A stretch of DNA of 64,000 bases from Isoetes taiwanensis (lineage: Eukaryota > Streptophyta > Lycopodiopsida > Isoetales > Isoetaceae), in assembly GCA_021234155.1 (NCBI GenBank), contig JAJEKV010000031.1:13819748-13883747 (forward strand), written 5' to 3'. The translations under genes were made by a program, and so were the position numbers. This document shows, piece after piece, positions 45,101 to 58,343 of the stretch (its first letter is position 1; each line of letters starts with the position of its first letter). The notes below the pieces were generated by a model. The model was not told where the DNA came from. It did not search any database and saw nothing but the letters and a program-made list of their open reading frames with translations.

Positions 45101-46430
45101 AGAGCAATTTTATTCATAGTAAAATAAATTAGCATTTTATGATATAAAAGCATCAACAAAAAGTATTTTTATAAAAAATAATTTCATGGCAATGCTATTA
45201 AAGTAGTAGTACTAACTAATCAGTTACCGCAACCAATAGCATCATCATCAATATCACCATTACTTTCTTCAACATCACTTTCTTTGCCCTTACAATGTTT
45301 ACGTTTCTTCAACATCATTTCTTCGTCATACAATGTTCGCATGATTGTCATTGCCGCCATCATCTTCACATGCTCACATGCCTTGCTACTTCGGGTACCG
45401 GAGTCCGAAGTATGCATTGTTGTAAGGGCCGCCGCTTCCTCCCCGGCCGTCCGCATGGACTAATTGAGCTAGAGAAGGCGCTTATGTCTCGGCCAGCACG
45501 TAAACGTAAAGAGAAGAGTCTTCCCCGATTGACAATCGAGAAAGGAGCAAAAAAAATCGAGAATTTAAAAATAACATGAAAAATAAAAAAAAATGAAAAA
45601 AGGGGCAAAAGTATTTGATAAGGTAGAACAAGATTCCCATTCCCAACTTAATATTCTCTTAACGCCGTTCCAAGTAGATGCACATCCGAATGGGAACAAA
45701 AGTTCCAGAACGTGGCATGCCCCAAAAGCGCGTGTTCTAATGGGAACAAGAAAGTTAGATCGCCGTTCAATAAACATCATGCCATGCATCTATTGATGAA
45801 GCCCAACAAACCAGCCCATACGCTACCGCCAAATGCGCATCCTTTACCTAAATCAATGCAACTTAATAGCAATTGGCATGAGCATTAAGCGGTGACATCT
45901 TACAACTTCGTGCAAATGGTGACATATAACCCTTTAACAAATCAAATAAAACTAAGGTGAGAATTCCAAACAAGGTCATTTTTCAATTATATGACCCCAA
46001 ATAATGAAGACCATAAATGGTAAGAAAAGATGTCGAGGAGTTCCATTCGACACTTATCAAATTTCCCAACCAATCCATACTTTGTCAAATCTTGGATGGA
46101 AAACATGTTTACCAAGGGAGAAAGGCTACAACAGTTTGCCATGATTCATAGACATGACCTTGCAACTCTAAACCAATTAAGATATATATATTTTTCTTCA
46201 AGTGAACTCTCCCGAAGTGCTACCAAACCTATTGCAATAGGCTTCCTCCAATTGATTTGAAAATTTAAGTGTAATTTGCACTCAAATGCATTAGCCGTAA
46301 ATGGCCCAAGAGCACAGGGAGTTTCGGTGAGGACCTTGAAAGCTCTTGATAATAGTTGATAACAATAGAAATAACTTTTAAAATATAAGCTCAACTATTT
46401 CTTCTCATTAAATAATAATCATTTTTCTAT
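42175..46430. other. Long non-coding stretch
   Basis: No recognisable gene, repeat or TE. The 119-codon minus-strand ORF at 43376-43735 is Tyr/Phe/Cys-rich and matches nothing I know; it is within the range of chance ORFs for AT-rich DNA. A Lys/Glu-rich minus ORF at 45220-45456 also lacks motifs. Confidence 0.4.
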
Positions 46431-46441
46431 AAATTCCTAAA

Positions 46442-46764
46442 GGGTAAAAGCATGTTAGGGTGTACCACTTTTGAAACCCAAAAGTACATACACTAGGTAC
46501 TTTGAACTGGTACTTTTCATTTTTTTTTTCATTAAAAACTAATACAAAAATCCAAAATAAAAGTCAAGGACATGGTAATATTCAAAAGTTAAGGTAAAGA
46601 TAATGCTATCTGAGACCAATATATATATAAAAAGTTATAAAAACATACCTTATATTGAGATATTATACAAAGTACCCAAGACCAAATCCACGGCTACCTT
46701 TTTGAAAAACCTTTTGGTCACTAAATAAATACTTTTAAGGGACACCCTAACATGCTTTTTACCC
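46442..46764. mobile_element. MITE with 23-bp terminal inverted repeats and CTAAA target duplication
   Basis: The left end GGGTAAAAGCATGTTAGGGT and the right end (read on the other strand) GGGTAAAAAGCATGTTAGGG pair with one indel. The 5-bp sequence CTAAA flanks both sides (46437-46441 and 46765-46769). The element is 323 bp, AT-rich and non-coding, so it must have been moved by a transposase from elsewhere. The terminal GGG and a TAA within the target site are compatible with a Harbinger-type origin, but the superfamily is not settled. Confidence 0.8.
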
Positions 46765-46769
46765 CTAAA

Positions 46770-47530
46770 TCTCCCAGAGGAGAGTAATCGAGCTAAATTG
46801 GCTTGTTGAAAGCAAGAAGGGGGATCCTAGAAATACCTCGATATCTATGTCCTTTCAACAAGCTTTGATCTCGTGATATCTAATAATAATCACATTCTTG
46901 CGTTTGTGAACAGCCAGAGATTCTACTCTAATACGACTTTATTCATATATATTAGGTGTCATCCATATCCTTGTACTTGTAACCGAGATATACCAAGCAT
47001 TAGATGATGTAACCCAGGCAGCACTTTAACATAGAGCACCTAGTTACTACTAGTGTTCTCTAATGCAATGTCTCGGCTTAATCGAATAATAAATCACACA
47101 TTCATTGCCGATCCCCGCTTAATTGGCACGCGAAGACACCTCTATGAGTTAGGTAATCATAGGGATAAGTAATATTCTAATACTATGCATCCGTCGAAGA
47201 GATTTGTAGACTTTCTCAAAGACAACAAATACATAATACCACAATAATGGTCATTTTCTAAGTATTGCAGAAATTTGGCCAGAAGGGGGTACATGACTCA
47301 TCGCGGGGAATAGAAACAATGAAGAAATCAGTAGGACCTCTTTGGACGAGGAGCCTTTGGCCCGTCACCGCCAAGCTTACTTGAACTTATATAGCTGAGA
47401 AAGGGAGGAAGAGGAAGAAGGAAAAAAAGGAGATCTTGGGAACTAAGTGGAGGAATCCATTGAAGCAATATGTACAAGATTAAAGCGAAGAAGGTAAGGT
47501 TGGCGAGAGCGAGTCACTTAGAGCGTTGAA
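46770..47530. other. Non-coding flank of the macrosatellite
   Basis: Single-copy sequence with a purine-rich stretch (GGAGGAAGAGGAAGAAGG) near 47405. No gene seen. Confidence 0.45.
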
Positions 47531-50500
47531 CTTATAGCGCGTTCACATGGAAGATATTTTTTCTAGCGGTTCGTGAGCACCGCCGCTTAAAACGCCTCAG
47601 CATACGCTTCAAAATCGACCACGCCATTTGATAGGTGCCGCAGCCGGATCACGGCTATTGCTAAGTCGCACGGTATATTACATGGCTGCCGCTGGCTTAC
47701 TGCGGCATGTTATATTCACATGCCCGCGTTTTCGGATACTATAGGCCGGTGGAGTTTGGTTCGTTCTCAAGACTGCGTCACTCTTTTGCGTGCATACAAA
47801 GACCTCTCTTGAAAGCCGGATCTTGGCGATTACTTACAGGCTGGGTCCATGCACTTGCCATGGTTGGCTTTGAGATTCTATCCCGCCGGGGTCGATGAAG
47901 GAACCCATTGAAATAGTGCCTTCCACAATTGGATGATGCGAAGATCTCAATGAGGATGGCTCGTCTGGGAATGAAGGAATCCAGGTTGAACTATAAAATG
48001 CCGAGCAGCGACTGCTGGCCTTGCGTGATTTGAAAACGCTGAAGGTATGGGGTGTGAGGCCGAGCAAATTAATACCGCTTCATATGGGGCGAAGCGGTTT
48101 TGCGTGCGGCAACCATGCAAAGCTGGCCCAACCAATGCGGCTTTATTGCCCTTTGTATTCACATGATCATATTCTAAGCGGCTCCAGAGCGCACTTCTTG
48201 TGACAACACATTCTTGACATTCCTGCTAGCCACATTCTTCAGCGTGGGTATGAAATCTACCTTCTTTGTTTAGCCTTGCTTGCCGCTAGCCGCGGGCCGG
48301 AAACCACCCCGCCAGGTGGATCCCTCGAGGCGAGGCCCATGACTTTAGAAGATTCACTTAAAACAGCACTCCAGATTGATCAAAAATCCCAATTGCTTAG
48401 GACCCGGGGCCTGTGCGTTCCTTGGCCTTCTCCGATTTGAATTTTAATAAGACACGAACCGATGCCCACATTCTTCACACTGCTTCCGTTTAACAAGGTC
48501 TTTAGATCTTCATTAGTCGCCGGCAGGAGGCGTAAATCGCAGCGCGAAAATCCCCTCTTATAGCGCGTTCACATGGAAGATTACCGGGGCTGCGCTGGTA
48601 CGCTAGCACCCGCTTCAAACTTCGACCACCTGCGCTGATAGGCGCCGGTGAACAGGCTAATACCGCACTCACATGAATGAGAACAATTTCACAGTGCAGC
48701 AACTGGCTACAACTACCTTAATCCCGGCTGTGCCCCATTCACATGATCATATTCCCCTAGCGACCACAAAGAACACGGCCAGCGGCAATGCGGTTCCTTG
48801 CAGTTTCACGGCCACAGCGGCATTCTTGCGGCGGCTGGGTACGCAGAAATCTGCCTTCTTTGTTGGCCTTGCTTGCACTTGGGCTGAGGCCACCCATGGG
48901 GATCCATATCCAGGGCTGGGGCCCATGACTTTAGAAGATTCACCTAAAAATGGCATGGGAATGGGTCAAAAGATTTGTTGCTTGGGACTGAGACACATTT
49001 TTATTCCTTAGCCTTCTCAGGTTGAATTTCTTAATAAGACATTCATCCTTATTCCTTCATTGACTTGTTGGCAAGTAGTCTTGAGATCTTCATTCAAGCG
49101 TCAGCCATGAGGCGTAATCTTTAGCACGAAAAATTCCCCTCTTCATAGCTTGCGTTCCCTTAAGATATTTTTCGCGATTCTGGGGAACTGTCATAGCTGG
49201 CTGGCCCACTAAGCGCGACCCGCCCGCGATGATAGGTGCACGAATCGGCTATTCTTTGGGTCGCTGGCTGCAACACATAGGCGCAAAGCGACCTGCGGCC
49301 ATGTTATATTCACATGCCCACATTTTTCGGATACTGTCGGTGGTGGGTTTGGTTCCATTCACCCAAGACCTGGCAGCCCTCTTTTCGTCTTAAAGACCTC
49401 TTGGCAGCCGGATCTTGGCCGGAGTTACTACTGACTCGATCCATCTGTCACCATGGTTGACCTAAATTCTATCCCCCTTGAGATCTCGATGAAGACCCAT
49501 TTGAAGTAGTGCCTTCCACACAATTGGATCTTTCAGAGATCTCTCAATGAAGATGAATCGCGAGAAGCCGGATGAAGGAATCGAGTTGAGACTTCTCGAG
49601 AATACACCGAGAAGCAAGCGGCTACTTGGCCTGCGGTTTGAAAACTTGTAGAAGAGTATCACGATGTAATTTGAACAAATTATCACCGCTTACTCACATA
49701 GACGAAGCGGTTTTGCGATACGGCGGCTCTTACATTGCAGCTACGGCTTCGATAAACTTTGCCCTTTGTATTCGATCATATTTCTAGCAGCTCCGGCATG
49801 CACGGTAGCGGCAATACATTCTCGGCATTCACGAGGCTAACACATTCTTCGGCGTGGGTATAGAATGCATGCTTTTGTTTACGCGCCTTGCTTGCGCTTA
49901 ATACTTGGTGGAAACCATCTCGGTGGATCTCTAGAGCAGGCCCATGACTTTAAGAAGATTCTACACCTAAAAACGACTGCTCCAGATGATCAAAAATTCC
50001 CAATTGCTTAGGGACAGAACTTCATTTTGGATTTCCTTATGGCTTCTCAGGTTTGAACTTTTAATAAGACATTCAATCTTATTCTTCACCTACTTCATTG
50101 TGTAAATGGTCTTGAGATTCTTTTCATTCCGGCGATACAATAGAGGCGTAAATCTTTGCACGAAAATTCCCCTCTTATGGCACATTCACATGGAAGGTAT
50201 TTTTTGCATTTGTGGAGCCTTGCCGGGGCTGCTTCAACGCCATTTTCCAAACGCGACGCCCGCCGCGCTGATAGGTGCATAGCGATAATACATTCTTTGG
50301 GAATCGGCGACAGCAAGCTGCAAAGCGTAAAACCAGCGAAGATGTTATATTCATACATGCCCACATTTTGAGGATACTGCTCGGTGGTTTCTTTTGTTCC
50401 GTTCTCAAGACACTGCACACACTCTTTTCAAAATCTGCAAAGACCTCTTTTGAAACGCCCGAGATCTTGGCGCCGATACTAAGGACCCATGCATCACTAT

Positions 50501-53500
50501 GGTTGACCTGAATTCTATCCCCTTGAGATCTCGGGAGGAAGAACCCATTGAAATAGTGCCTTCCACACAATTGGATGTCGCGAAGATCTCAATGAAGATG
50601 AATCCGAAGCGAGATGAAGGAATCGTGTTCAGACTTCTTTCCGAGAATACTCGGGAAAGCAACGGCTATGGCCCTTTCTTTGTGGTTGAAAAACTTGTGG
50701 TGAAGAGTATGCAGGATGTGAACTGAACAAATTAATAACGCGACTCACATGGACTAACGATTTTGCATTTTGCGGCAACCATGCAACCGCACGAACCAAT
50801 GGGCTTTTATTGCCCTTGTATTCATACATGATCATATTCTAACTTGGCTCAATTTTACCGACCGTGGCGCAATACATTCTTACGGCATTCCCGACCACAA
50901 CACATTCTTCAAGATTGGGTATGAAATCTACCTTCTTTTGTTTTGCTTCTTAGAAACTTTTAATACTTGGGCCTAAACCATCACGTAAGAGATCCTCTAG
51001 GCGGGCCCCATGACTTTAGAAGATTCACCTAAAACAGCATCGAATCGATCAAAAATTCCCAATTGCTTGGGACCAGGGGAACCTCGTTTTTATTCCTGGT
51101 CTTCTCGATTTGAATTTTAATAAGACATTCAATCTTATTCTTCACACGCTTAATTGTGTAAATGGCCTTCAGATCTTCATTCAGCGATCTGCTTATCAAG
51201 AATATAGATAATCTTTGGGTACTTTAAAATTCTCCCCTCTTATAGCGCTTCACATGGAAGATATTTTTGCGGTTGCGGGAGCTTTGCCGCCAAGCTGCTT
51301 CAACGTTGCCTTCAAACTCGACCACCACCACCGCGGCCGATAGGTGCATTTTAATCCGTCATGTCGAATCGCTTTGCCGGCCGTTGGGGAACATCGCACG
51401 TGAAAAATGTTTCCTCGCGGCATGTTATATTCACATGTCCATTATTTTTTCGGAGATACTATGCATTTTGTGGGTTTTGGTTCCGTTCTCAAGACTGCGT
51501 TCTCTTTTTCCGTCTGCAAGTAAAGCCTCTTGAAAATGCCCGGATCTTGGCGATTGCTTGCATTTCGATCCATCTGTCACCATGGTTGAATTCCCTGAAT
51601 TCTATCCCTCTTGAGATCTCGATGAAGAACCCATTGGAAATAGTGCCTTCCACACAATTGGATGCTGCCGAAGATCTCAATGAGGATGAATCCCGATGCA
51701 TGAGATGAAGGAATCGAGGTTGAGACTTCTCAAAATACTCCAGAAGCGCATAATAGCGGCCCTTTTCGTGTGGGTTGAAAAACTTGTAGAAGAGTATATG
51801 TGATGTGGTGAACAAATTAATGCCGAGCACTCATGGGCCGAGCGGGTGTTGCCGCAACCATGCAATCGGAACCAATCCGGGCTTTATTGCCCTCCTGTAT
51901 TCACATGATCATATTCCTCACATGGCTCCACAATTTTTGTGACAACAATACATTCTTCAAAGATTCCCGGCCACACAACACATTCTTTAGCATTGGGTAT
52001 GAAATCTACCTTCTTTGTTTTGCCTTGCCTTTGCGTTAATACTTGGATGGAAAACCACCATCAAAGTGATCCTCGAGGCGGGCCCACATGACTTTTAGAA
52101 GATTCACCTAAAACAGCATCCGAATCGATCAAAAAATTCCCAATTGCTTGGGACCCAATCATTTTTGATTCCTTGGCCTCTCCTCCATTTGAATTTCTTA
52201 ATGACATTCAATCTTATTCTTCCCGCTTCATTGTGTAAATGGTCTTGGATCTTCGTTCAAGCCGATCAAGAATGTAGGCGTAATCTTTTGCCACGAAAAT
52301 TCCCTCTTATGGCGCGTTCACATGGAAGATATTTTTGCAGCTATGGAGCCTCGGGCCGCCAGTCGCTTCAGCGCCTAAACTGGCAGCGACCATTTCCCGC
52401 GCCGAACTGGCTGTTCTTTATCGGAATCACGGGCTGCAAAAGCGGCTTCAGCAGCATGTTATATTCACATGCGCATTTTTCAGATACATTTTCAGATATT
52501 ATCGGCGGTGGGTTTTCGGTTCCCGTTCTCAAGACTGTTCCATCCTTTCTTTTGGATTACGCAAAGACCTCTTTGAAAACGCCGGATCTTGGCGATTGCC
52601 CAGCTTTCGATCCATCTCTCACCATGGTTGACCTGAATTCTATCCCCCTTTGAGATTCTCTCATGAAGAACCCATTAAATAATTGCCTACGGTGGATCTG
52701 ATTAGAAGATCTCAAATGAGGATGAATCCATGCATGAAGAAATCGAGGTTCGGACTTTCTCGTATCACTGGGGAAACAATAGCTATGGCCCTTTCGCGGG
52801 TTGAAAACTTGTAGAAGAGTATGCAGATGTGAAGTTTCAACAAATTAATGCGCGACTCACATGGGCTTAGCGGTGTGCGGCTTCTGCAACCAGCAACCGA
52901 ACCACCGCTTTATTGCCCTTTTGTATTCACATGATCATATTCCTCACATGGAAACCAAAATTTACCGCCGTAGCGACAATACATTCTCCCAAAGATTCGA
53001 CCAAAACATTCTTTAGCATTGGGTATGAATCTACCTTCTTTGTTTGCCTTTGTTTTTGCTTTAATACTTGGATGGAAACCACCATCGCTGGATCCTCCGG
53101 CGGGGCCATGACTTTAGAAGATTCACCTAAAACAAAGCATGGACCGATCAAAAATTTTTCTTACTTGCTTGGGACCTAACCTTTTATTTTTGATTCCTTG
53201 GCCTTCTCGATTTTGAATTTTTAATAAGACATTCAATCTTATTCTTCACCCGCTTCATTGTGTAAATGGTCTTGATCTTCTTCATTCAAGCGTCAACCTA
53301 GTAGACGAATCTTGGGCACGAAAAATTCCACCCTCTTATGGCAGTTCACATGGAAGATATTTTTTGTAGTTCTTGGGAGACACGCAAAAGTCGCTTCAAC
53401 GCCCCGCTTAAACCTAATTCACCGACCATCGCTTCTGGCCCGATAGTGACGCTGACCTGGTATTCTTTTGAATCGCCGGAACATCGTGGCTGCAAAACCG

Positions 53501-56500
53501 GTACTTCGCGGCATATTATATTCACATGCCCACATTTTCGATATAACTATCGCAGCGGTGGGTTTTAGGTTCCGTTCTCCAAGACACGCGCCCCCTCTTT
53601 CCGTCTGCAAAAGACCTCTTGAAAAGCGCAGATTTATTGGCGACATTGCCCGCGGCTTTCGATTCATCTGTCACCATGGTTGACCTGAATTCTATCCCCT
53701 TTGAGATCTCACGATGAAAGAACCCATTGAAATAAATTGCCTTCCACACAATTGAATGCCGCCGAAGATCTCAAATGAGGATGAATATCCGAAGCGCATG
53801 AAGGAATCCAGTTCAGACTTCTCGTAATACTCGGAAGCTTAACAGCTATGGCCCTTTCTGGCCCGGTTGAAAACTTGTAAAAGAAAGTATGCACGATGTT
53901 GAAGTTTTAACAAATTAATGTCGCGACTCACATGGGCCGAGCGGTTTTTGCGTGCGGCAACCCGCGAACGAACCAATCCGCTTTATTGCCCTTTGTATTC
54001 CATATGATCATATTCCCCGCAATACATTCTTCAGCATTCGACCACAACACATTCTTCGGCATTGGTATGAAATCTACCTTCTTTGTTTCGCCTTAAGCTC
54101 CTCGCTTTAATACTTGGACGGAAACCACCATCGATTGGATCCTCCGCATGGGCCCATGACTTTAGAAGATTCACCTAAAACAACACGAATCAATCAAAAA
54201 AATTCCCAATTGCTTGGGGGAACTTTTATTTTTAATTCCTTTGGCTCTTCGATTTGAATTTCTTAATAAGACATTCAATCCCTATTCTTCACACCACAAC
54301 TTCATTGTGTACGTGGTCTTAGGATCGCTTCATTCAGCGTCGACCAGCGGGGCGTGTCGCTTTGCGGCTGCGAAATTCCCCTCTTATAGCGCGTTCACAT
54401 GGGAGAGTCAGTACTGCGATTCTGCGAGGGAGCGCCGCCAAAGCTGCTTCAGCGGCTGCTTCGAAGCTTCGACCACCCTGCGGCCCGATAGGTGCCGCAG
54501 CGAATCATTTTACATTCTTTGGAATGCGCTTTGGTACAATATGTGCTGCAAAGCGACTCTCGCACATGTTATATTCACATGCCCATTTTTCCATACTATC
54601 ATGGTGGGTTTCGGTTCCGTTCTCAAGACCTGCGTCTCTTTTCCATCCAAGAAAGACCTCTTGAAAAGCGCCTTTATCTTGGCGATTGCCACAGCTCGCG
54701 ATCCGCTTTCACCACCATGGTTGACTCGATTCCTATCCCCTTTGGATCTCTCGGGACGAAGAACCCATTGAAATAGTGCCTTCCACACAATTGGATCGTC
54801 TTAGAAGATCTCAATGAGGATGAATCCGTCATGAAGGACTCCAAGTTCGGACTTCTCTTAATACTCGGAAGCAACAGCTATGGCCCTTTCCCCGGTTGAA
54901 AAACTTGTCAGAAGAGTATGTAGATGTGGTGAACAAATTAACGTCCGCGCACTCACATGGGCCGAGCGGTTTTGTAGTGCGGCAAACCATGCAAGCGCGA
55001 ACCAATCAGCTTTATTGCCCTTTTGTATTCACATGATCATATTCCTAACTTGGCTCCAGCCGCCGGTAGCGGCAATACATTCTTCACAAAGATTCCCTCG
55101 ACCACAAACACATTCTTCTTCAAAAGATTGGTATGAAATCTACCTTATTTGTTTAAGCCTTGCTTTTAATACTTCGGGCTGAACTACCATCAGGTGGATC
55201 CTCCAGGTGCCCATGACTTTAGAAGATTCACCTAAAACAAACATCGGACCGATCAAAAATTCCTAAATTGCTTGGGATCAACCTCATTTTGATTCCTTGG
55301 CCTTCTCAGTTTGAATTTCTTAATCCCGGACATTCAATCTTATTCTTCCGAAATTCCTTCATTGTGTAAATGGTCTTTAGATATTTCGACCAAAGCGCGT
55401 CGACAGTCGCAGAGGCGTAATCTTTGGCAACGCGAAAATTCCCCCTTATGGCACGTTCACATGGAAGATATTTTTTGAAGTTTCGCGGGAACTGCATAAA
55501 ATTTGCTTCAACTGGCTACTTCAAACTCGACCACCACCGCGGCGATAGGTGCCGCCTTGAATACGAGGCATTCTTTGGAATGCTTTGGTACATAACTGCG
55601 TGTTTTGCAAAATTAACCAGGCGTATTTATATTCACATGCCCACATTTTCGATACCTTCGGCGGTGGGTTACTTCGGTTCGTTCTCAAGACCTCGCGTCC
55701 TCTTTTCCATCTGCAAAGACCTCTTGAAAGCGCCCGGATCTTGGCGATTACCCGCGGCTTCGATCCATCATCACCATGGTTGACTGAATTCTATCCCTTT
55801 GAGATCTCGACGAAGAACCCATTGAAATAGTGCCTTCCACACAATTGGATGCTGCAGAGATCTCAATGAGGATGAATAGATCTTGAGATGAAGGACTCAA
55901 GTTAAGACTTCTCGAGAATACTTTCGGAAGCAGCAGCTATGAAGGCGCTTTCTTGTGGATTTGAAAACTTGTAGAAGAGTATCGCAGGATGTGAAGAATT
56001 TGAACAAATTAATCACCGCACTCATGAATGACGGTTTTGCAGCTGCGGCAACCATCTGTACAACCAATAAAGCTTTATTGCCTTTGTATTCACATGATCA
56101 TATTCCCTAACTTGGCTCGGCTGCACGGTGACGAACAATATATTCTTGGCATTCACAGGCCTGCAACACATTCGCCGGCGTGGGTATGAAATCTACCTTC
56201 TTTGTTTTAGCCTTGCTTTAGCGTAGTAATACTCGACCCGGAAACCACCATCGGAGGATCCTCCAAGCAGGCCCTTGACTTTAAGATTCACCTAAAAGGC
56301 GACATCGAATCGGTCCAAAATTCCCAATTCTTCGGTCGATACACGCCATCGCGATAGGTGCGTATCCTGGCTGTTCTTTGGAATACGCAGCTGGCTGCAA
56401 CCGCGTGGCTGCAAAGCGGCTTCGCGGCATGTTATATTCACATACTTCCCACATTTTTAGATACCACTATGGTGATTTGGTTTCGGTTCCGTTCTCAAGG

Positions 56501-56563
56501 GCACAAAAGTCTCTTTTTGCGTCTGCAAAGACCACTTGAAACACAGCCGGATCTTGGCCAGGT
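47531..56563. repeat. Macrosatellite: nine head-to-tail ~1.05-kb units
   Basis: Taking CTTATAGCGCGTTCACATGG as start, units begin at 47531, 48557, 49141, 50173, 51239, 52306, 53335, 54383 and 55445, giving periods of 1026, 584, 1032, 1066, 1067, 1029, 1048 and 1062 bp. Unit 2 lacks about 450 bp, and the last unit has an internal deletion (near 56335) before ending at GGATCTTGGC. Fixed landmarks recur in every full unit: GTTATATTCACATGCC, CTGAATTCTATCCCC, GTGCCTTCCACACAATTGG, CACATGATCATATTC, GAAATCTACCTTCTTTG, GACTTTAGAAGATTCACC. No frame stays open across units, and no rRNA, tRNA or protein domain is recognised. Variation clusters at CTGCAG/CAG/CCGG-type sites. Confidence 0.95.
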
Positions 56564-56569
56564 GGGAGA

Positions 56570-57360
56570 ATTGATATTCCGAGGAGTTCAAAGGTTTGAG
56601 ATTATGGACTCAAGTTTCTTGATGAAGCGAATTATATTACTTTGTTGTTTGATTGGGAGAGGTTACTCACTAATTGATATTAGGGGCCTAGAGAATTTGA
56701 CTAATGCTCTGATAAAATTGTAGGGATTTTTTACGGCGGGCTTACGGATAAGACAGGATTTGAGTACTCCATCCCCAGCTCGAGGACTTCGTCACGATAA
56801 ATAAAGCCGAATGGTGTGGCAGTATATGGTTGTCGTATTGTCACGAATATTGCTCGTATGTACAAAGATGGTCAAAGTCACCGCGGATGCAAAAAGTAGT
56901 TGCACAAAGGCCAGGTTGAACTTGCAACCTTCTAGTTGCAAGTCACACATATCACCCAAATGCACACCAATATTTATTGAATATATTTTCTCATGGCGGA
57001 GCTATTTTGAGTTACAAGTATTCTAGAACCTGCATGCATGCATTGACACTTGATAGGATCATCCATTGTAGTGGTGCGATTACGGCGTTAGTCTAGATAT
57101 AAAGGAGGCACCTCCTTCTTGTCCAACCATTCGGTTCAACAGTCTTGAGCCTTCCTAGGCATCTGTCTGCGTGTTCTTTGTTTTTGTTTGGGGCCATTCT
57201 ACTTTTCGTTTCTGTTCATATATTAGATTCTTTGCCAATTGGCATATTTCTTGCTTATATTTTCCACATAATATTTTCCTTGTTTTTTGCATAGGTCCAT
57301 GACAAAGACATGCAATTTTCCTTTACACAATGGATCTTTTATTGCTATACATGATGTTGT
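56570..57360. other. Flank of macrosatellite with a TATA-like palindromic site
   Basis: Single-copy sequence. TATAAAG at 57098-57104 overlaps the perfect inverted repeat AAGGAGG-CA-CCTCCTT (57102-57117), which has an LTR-promoter look, but no LTR pair or primer-binding site is seen. Confidence 0.35.
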
Positions 57361-57365
57361 GCTCT

Positions 57366-57436
57366 TTTGATTGGATTCAGAGGCCTATTGGTTTTGCGGA
57401 TGATAAGAACCATTCAATTCAATTCTATTCTATTTA
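57366..57436 (+). mobile_element. Diverged 3' end of (TTCTA)n-tailed retroposon
   Basis: AGAGGCCTATTGGTTTTGCGGATGATAAGAA leads into TTCAATTCAATTCTATTCTA. This is the same order as in the other copies but more diverged. Confidence 0.5.
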
Positions 57437-58114
57437 TTACAAAACTAGGTAAATGTCTGAGGATGACCGGTATGTTTAATTAAGATACTGGCAATTCCAC
57501 CTGAAACTCTCATTGTAGAGAAAGTCAATTTGCAAAAAGGGATCAATCAAACCTTGGCAATTGTACATGAAATATATCTCTACCTCGTGGTCATGCATTT
57601 GGTGCAATTTCATTTGTATTTCTTCTATAATGTTGTAATAGTAATGGATTTATGTAGCTCATCTCAATTGCAAGGTTCTTAGAGCTCCACCTTTCTCATC
57701 ACCCATTGGTGATTCTTTTAACTTACCATCACGTTTGTACATGTACTTAGAAAAGGAAATATGAGTCTTCACGAAGCACGCCGTCAAGGCTTTCGAGACT
57801 TAATGAAAAGTGGCTCATGTTCAAAAATATTTGGGTTCATTCGTCACGGATGTAAGAATTTGTAATTGTTTTTTAAACTTTGACTACAATGATTGAAATA
57901 AGCAATACATGTGCATTAGCAAACCTGCTTATCATAAGCACCAAAATTTCATGCAGACGTAGATGTTCTAGCAGTCTTAACAATTGTTTGCTTGTTTCAT
58001 AAGTTGTCTATAATTTTATGATTCTTCATACAGTCATGCCTTTGATACAAAGTGAAGCAGAGTTTTCTATGGAGATTTATAACCTGTAAAAAAACAAGAA
58101 AAGCACTTTACAGA

Positions 58115-58343
58115 ACTCCAGCAAGGTTTCCAATTAAACCAGAATAAAGACCCTAAGAAATAATCTTTCCACCCAGTTGAGCTGGCTGCAAACCTGCATC
58201 TTGGCATAACGTGGAGATCATCCATAAGCATAATGAGAAATCCTCAAACAAGCATCTTAAAAAGGAAGTTACAATGAGAAAAGAACTACATAGTTAGGCA
58301 TTACCCACCAAACAAAATCTGAAAAAAGTTTGCGGAGAAGACT
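58115..58343 (-). CDS. Last two exons of the unrecognised gene (duplicated copy 2)
   Basis: Counterpart of 30153-30386. The splice signals, the FRILFGG exon and the QLNWVERLFLKGL...NLAGVL-stop exon are retained with the frame intact. The base before the stop context differs slightly (CTGTAAAGTGC instead of CTGTAAGTGC) without changing the protein end. Confidence 0.35.

Noticed and set aside
47531-56563. Many 60-185 residue ORFs in the macrosatellite as a gene family
   Set aside because: The frames are not conserved between units. Each ORF ends at different irregular indels, and no domain is recognised.
47531-56563. Macrosatellite as rDNA or rDNA spacer
   Set aside because: No rRNA-like conserved sequence, no pol I promoter-like element that I recognise, and no 18S, 5.8S, 26S or 5S gene in or near the units.
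57102-57117. Rho-independent-type terminator
   Set aside because: The hairpin is in plant nuclear DNA and lacks a following T run of the bacterial kind.
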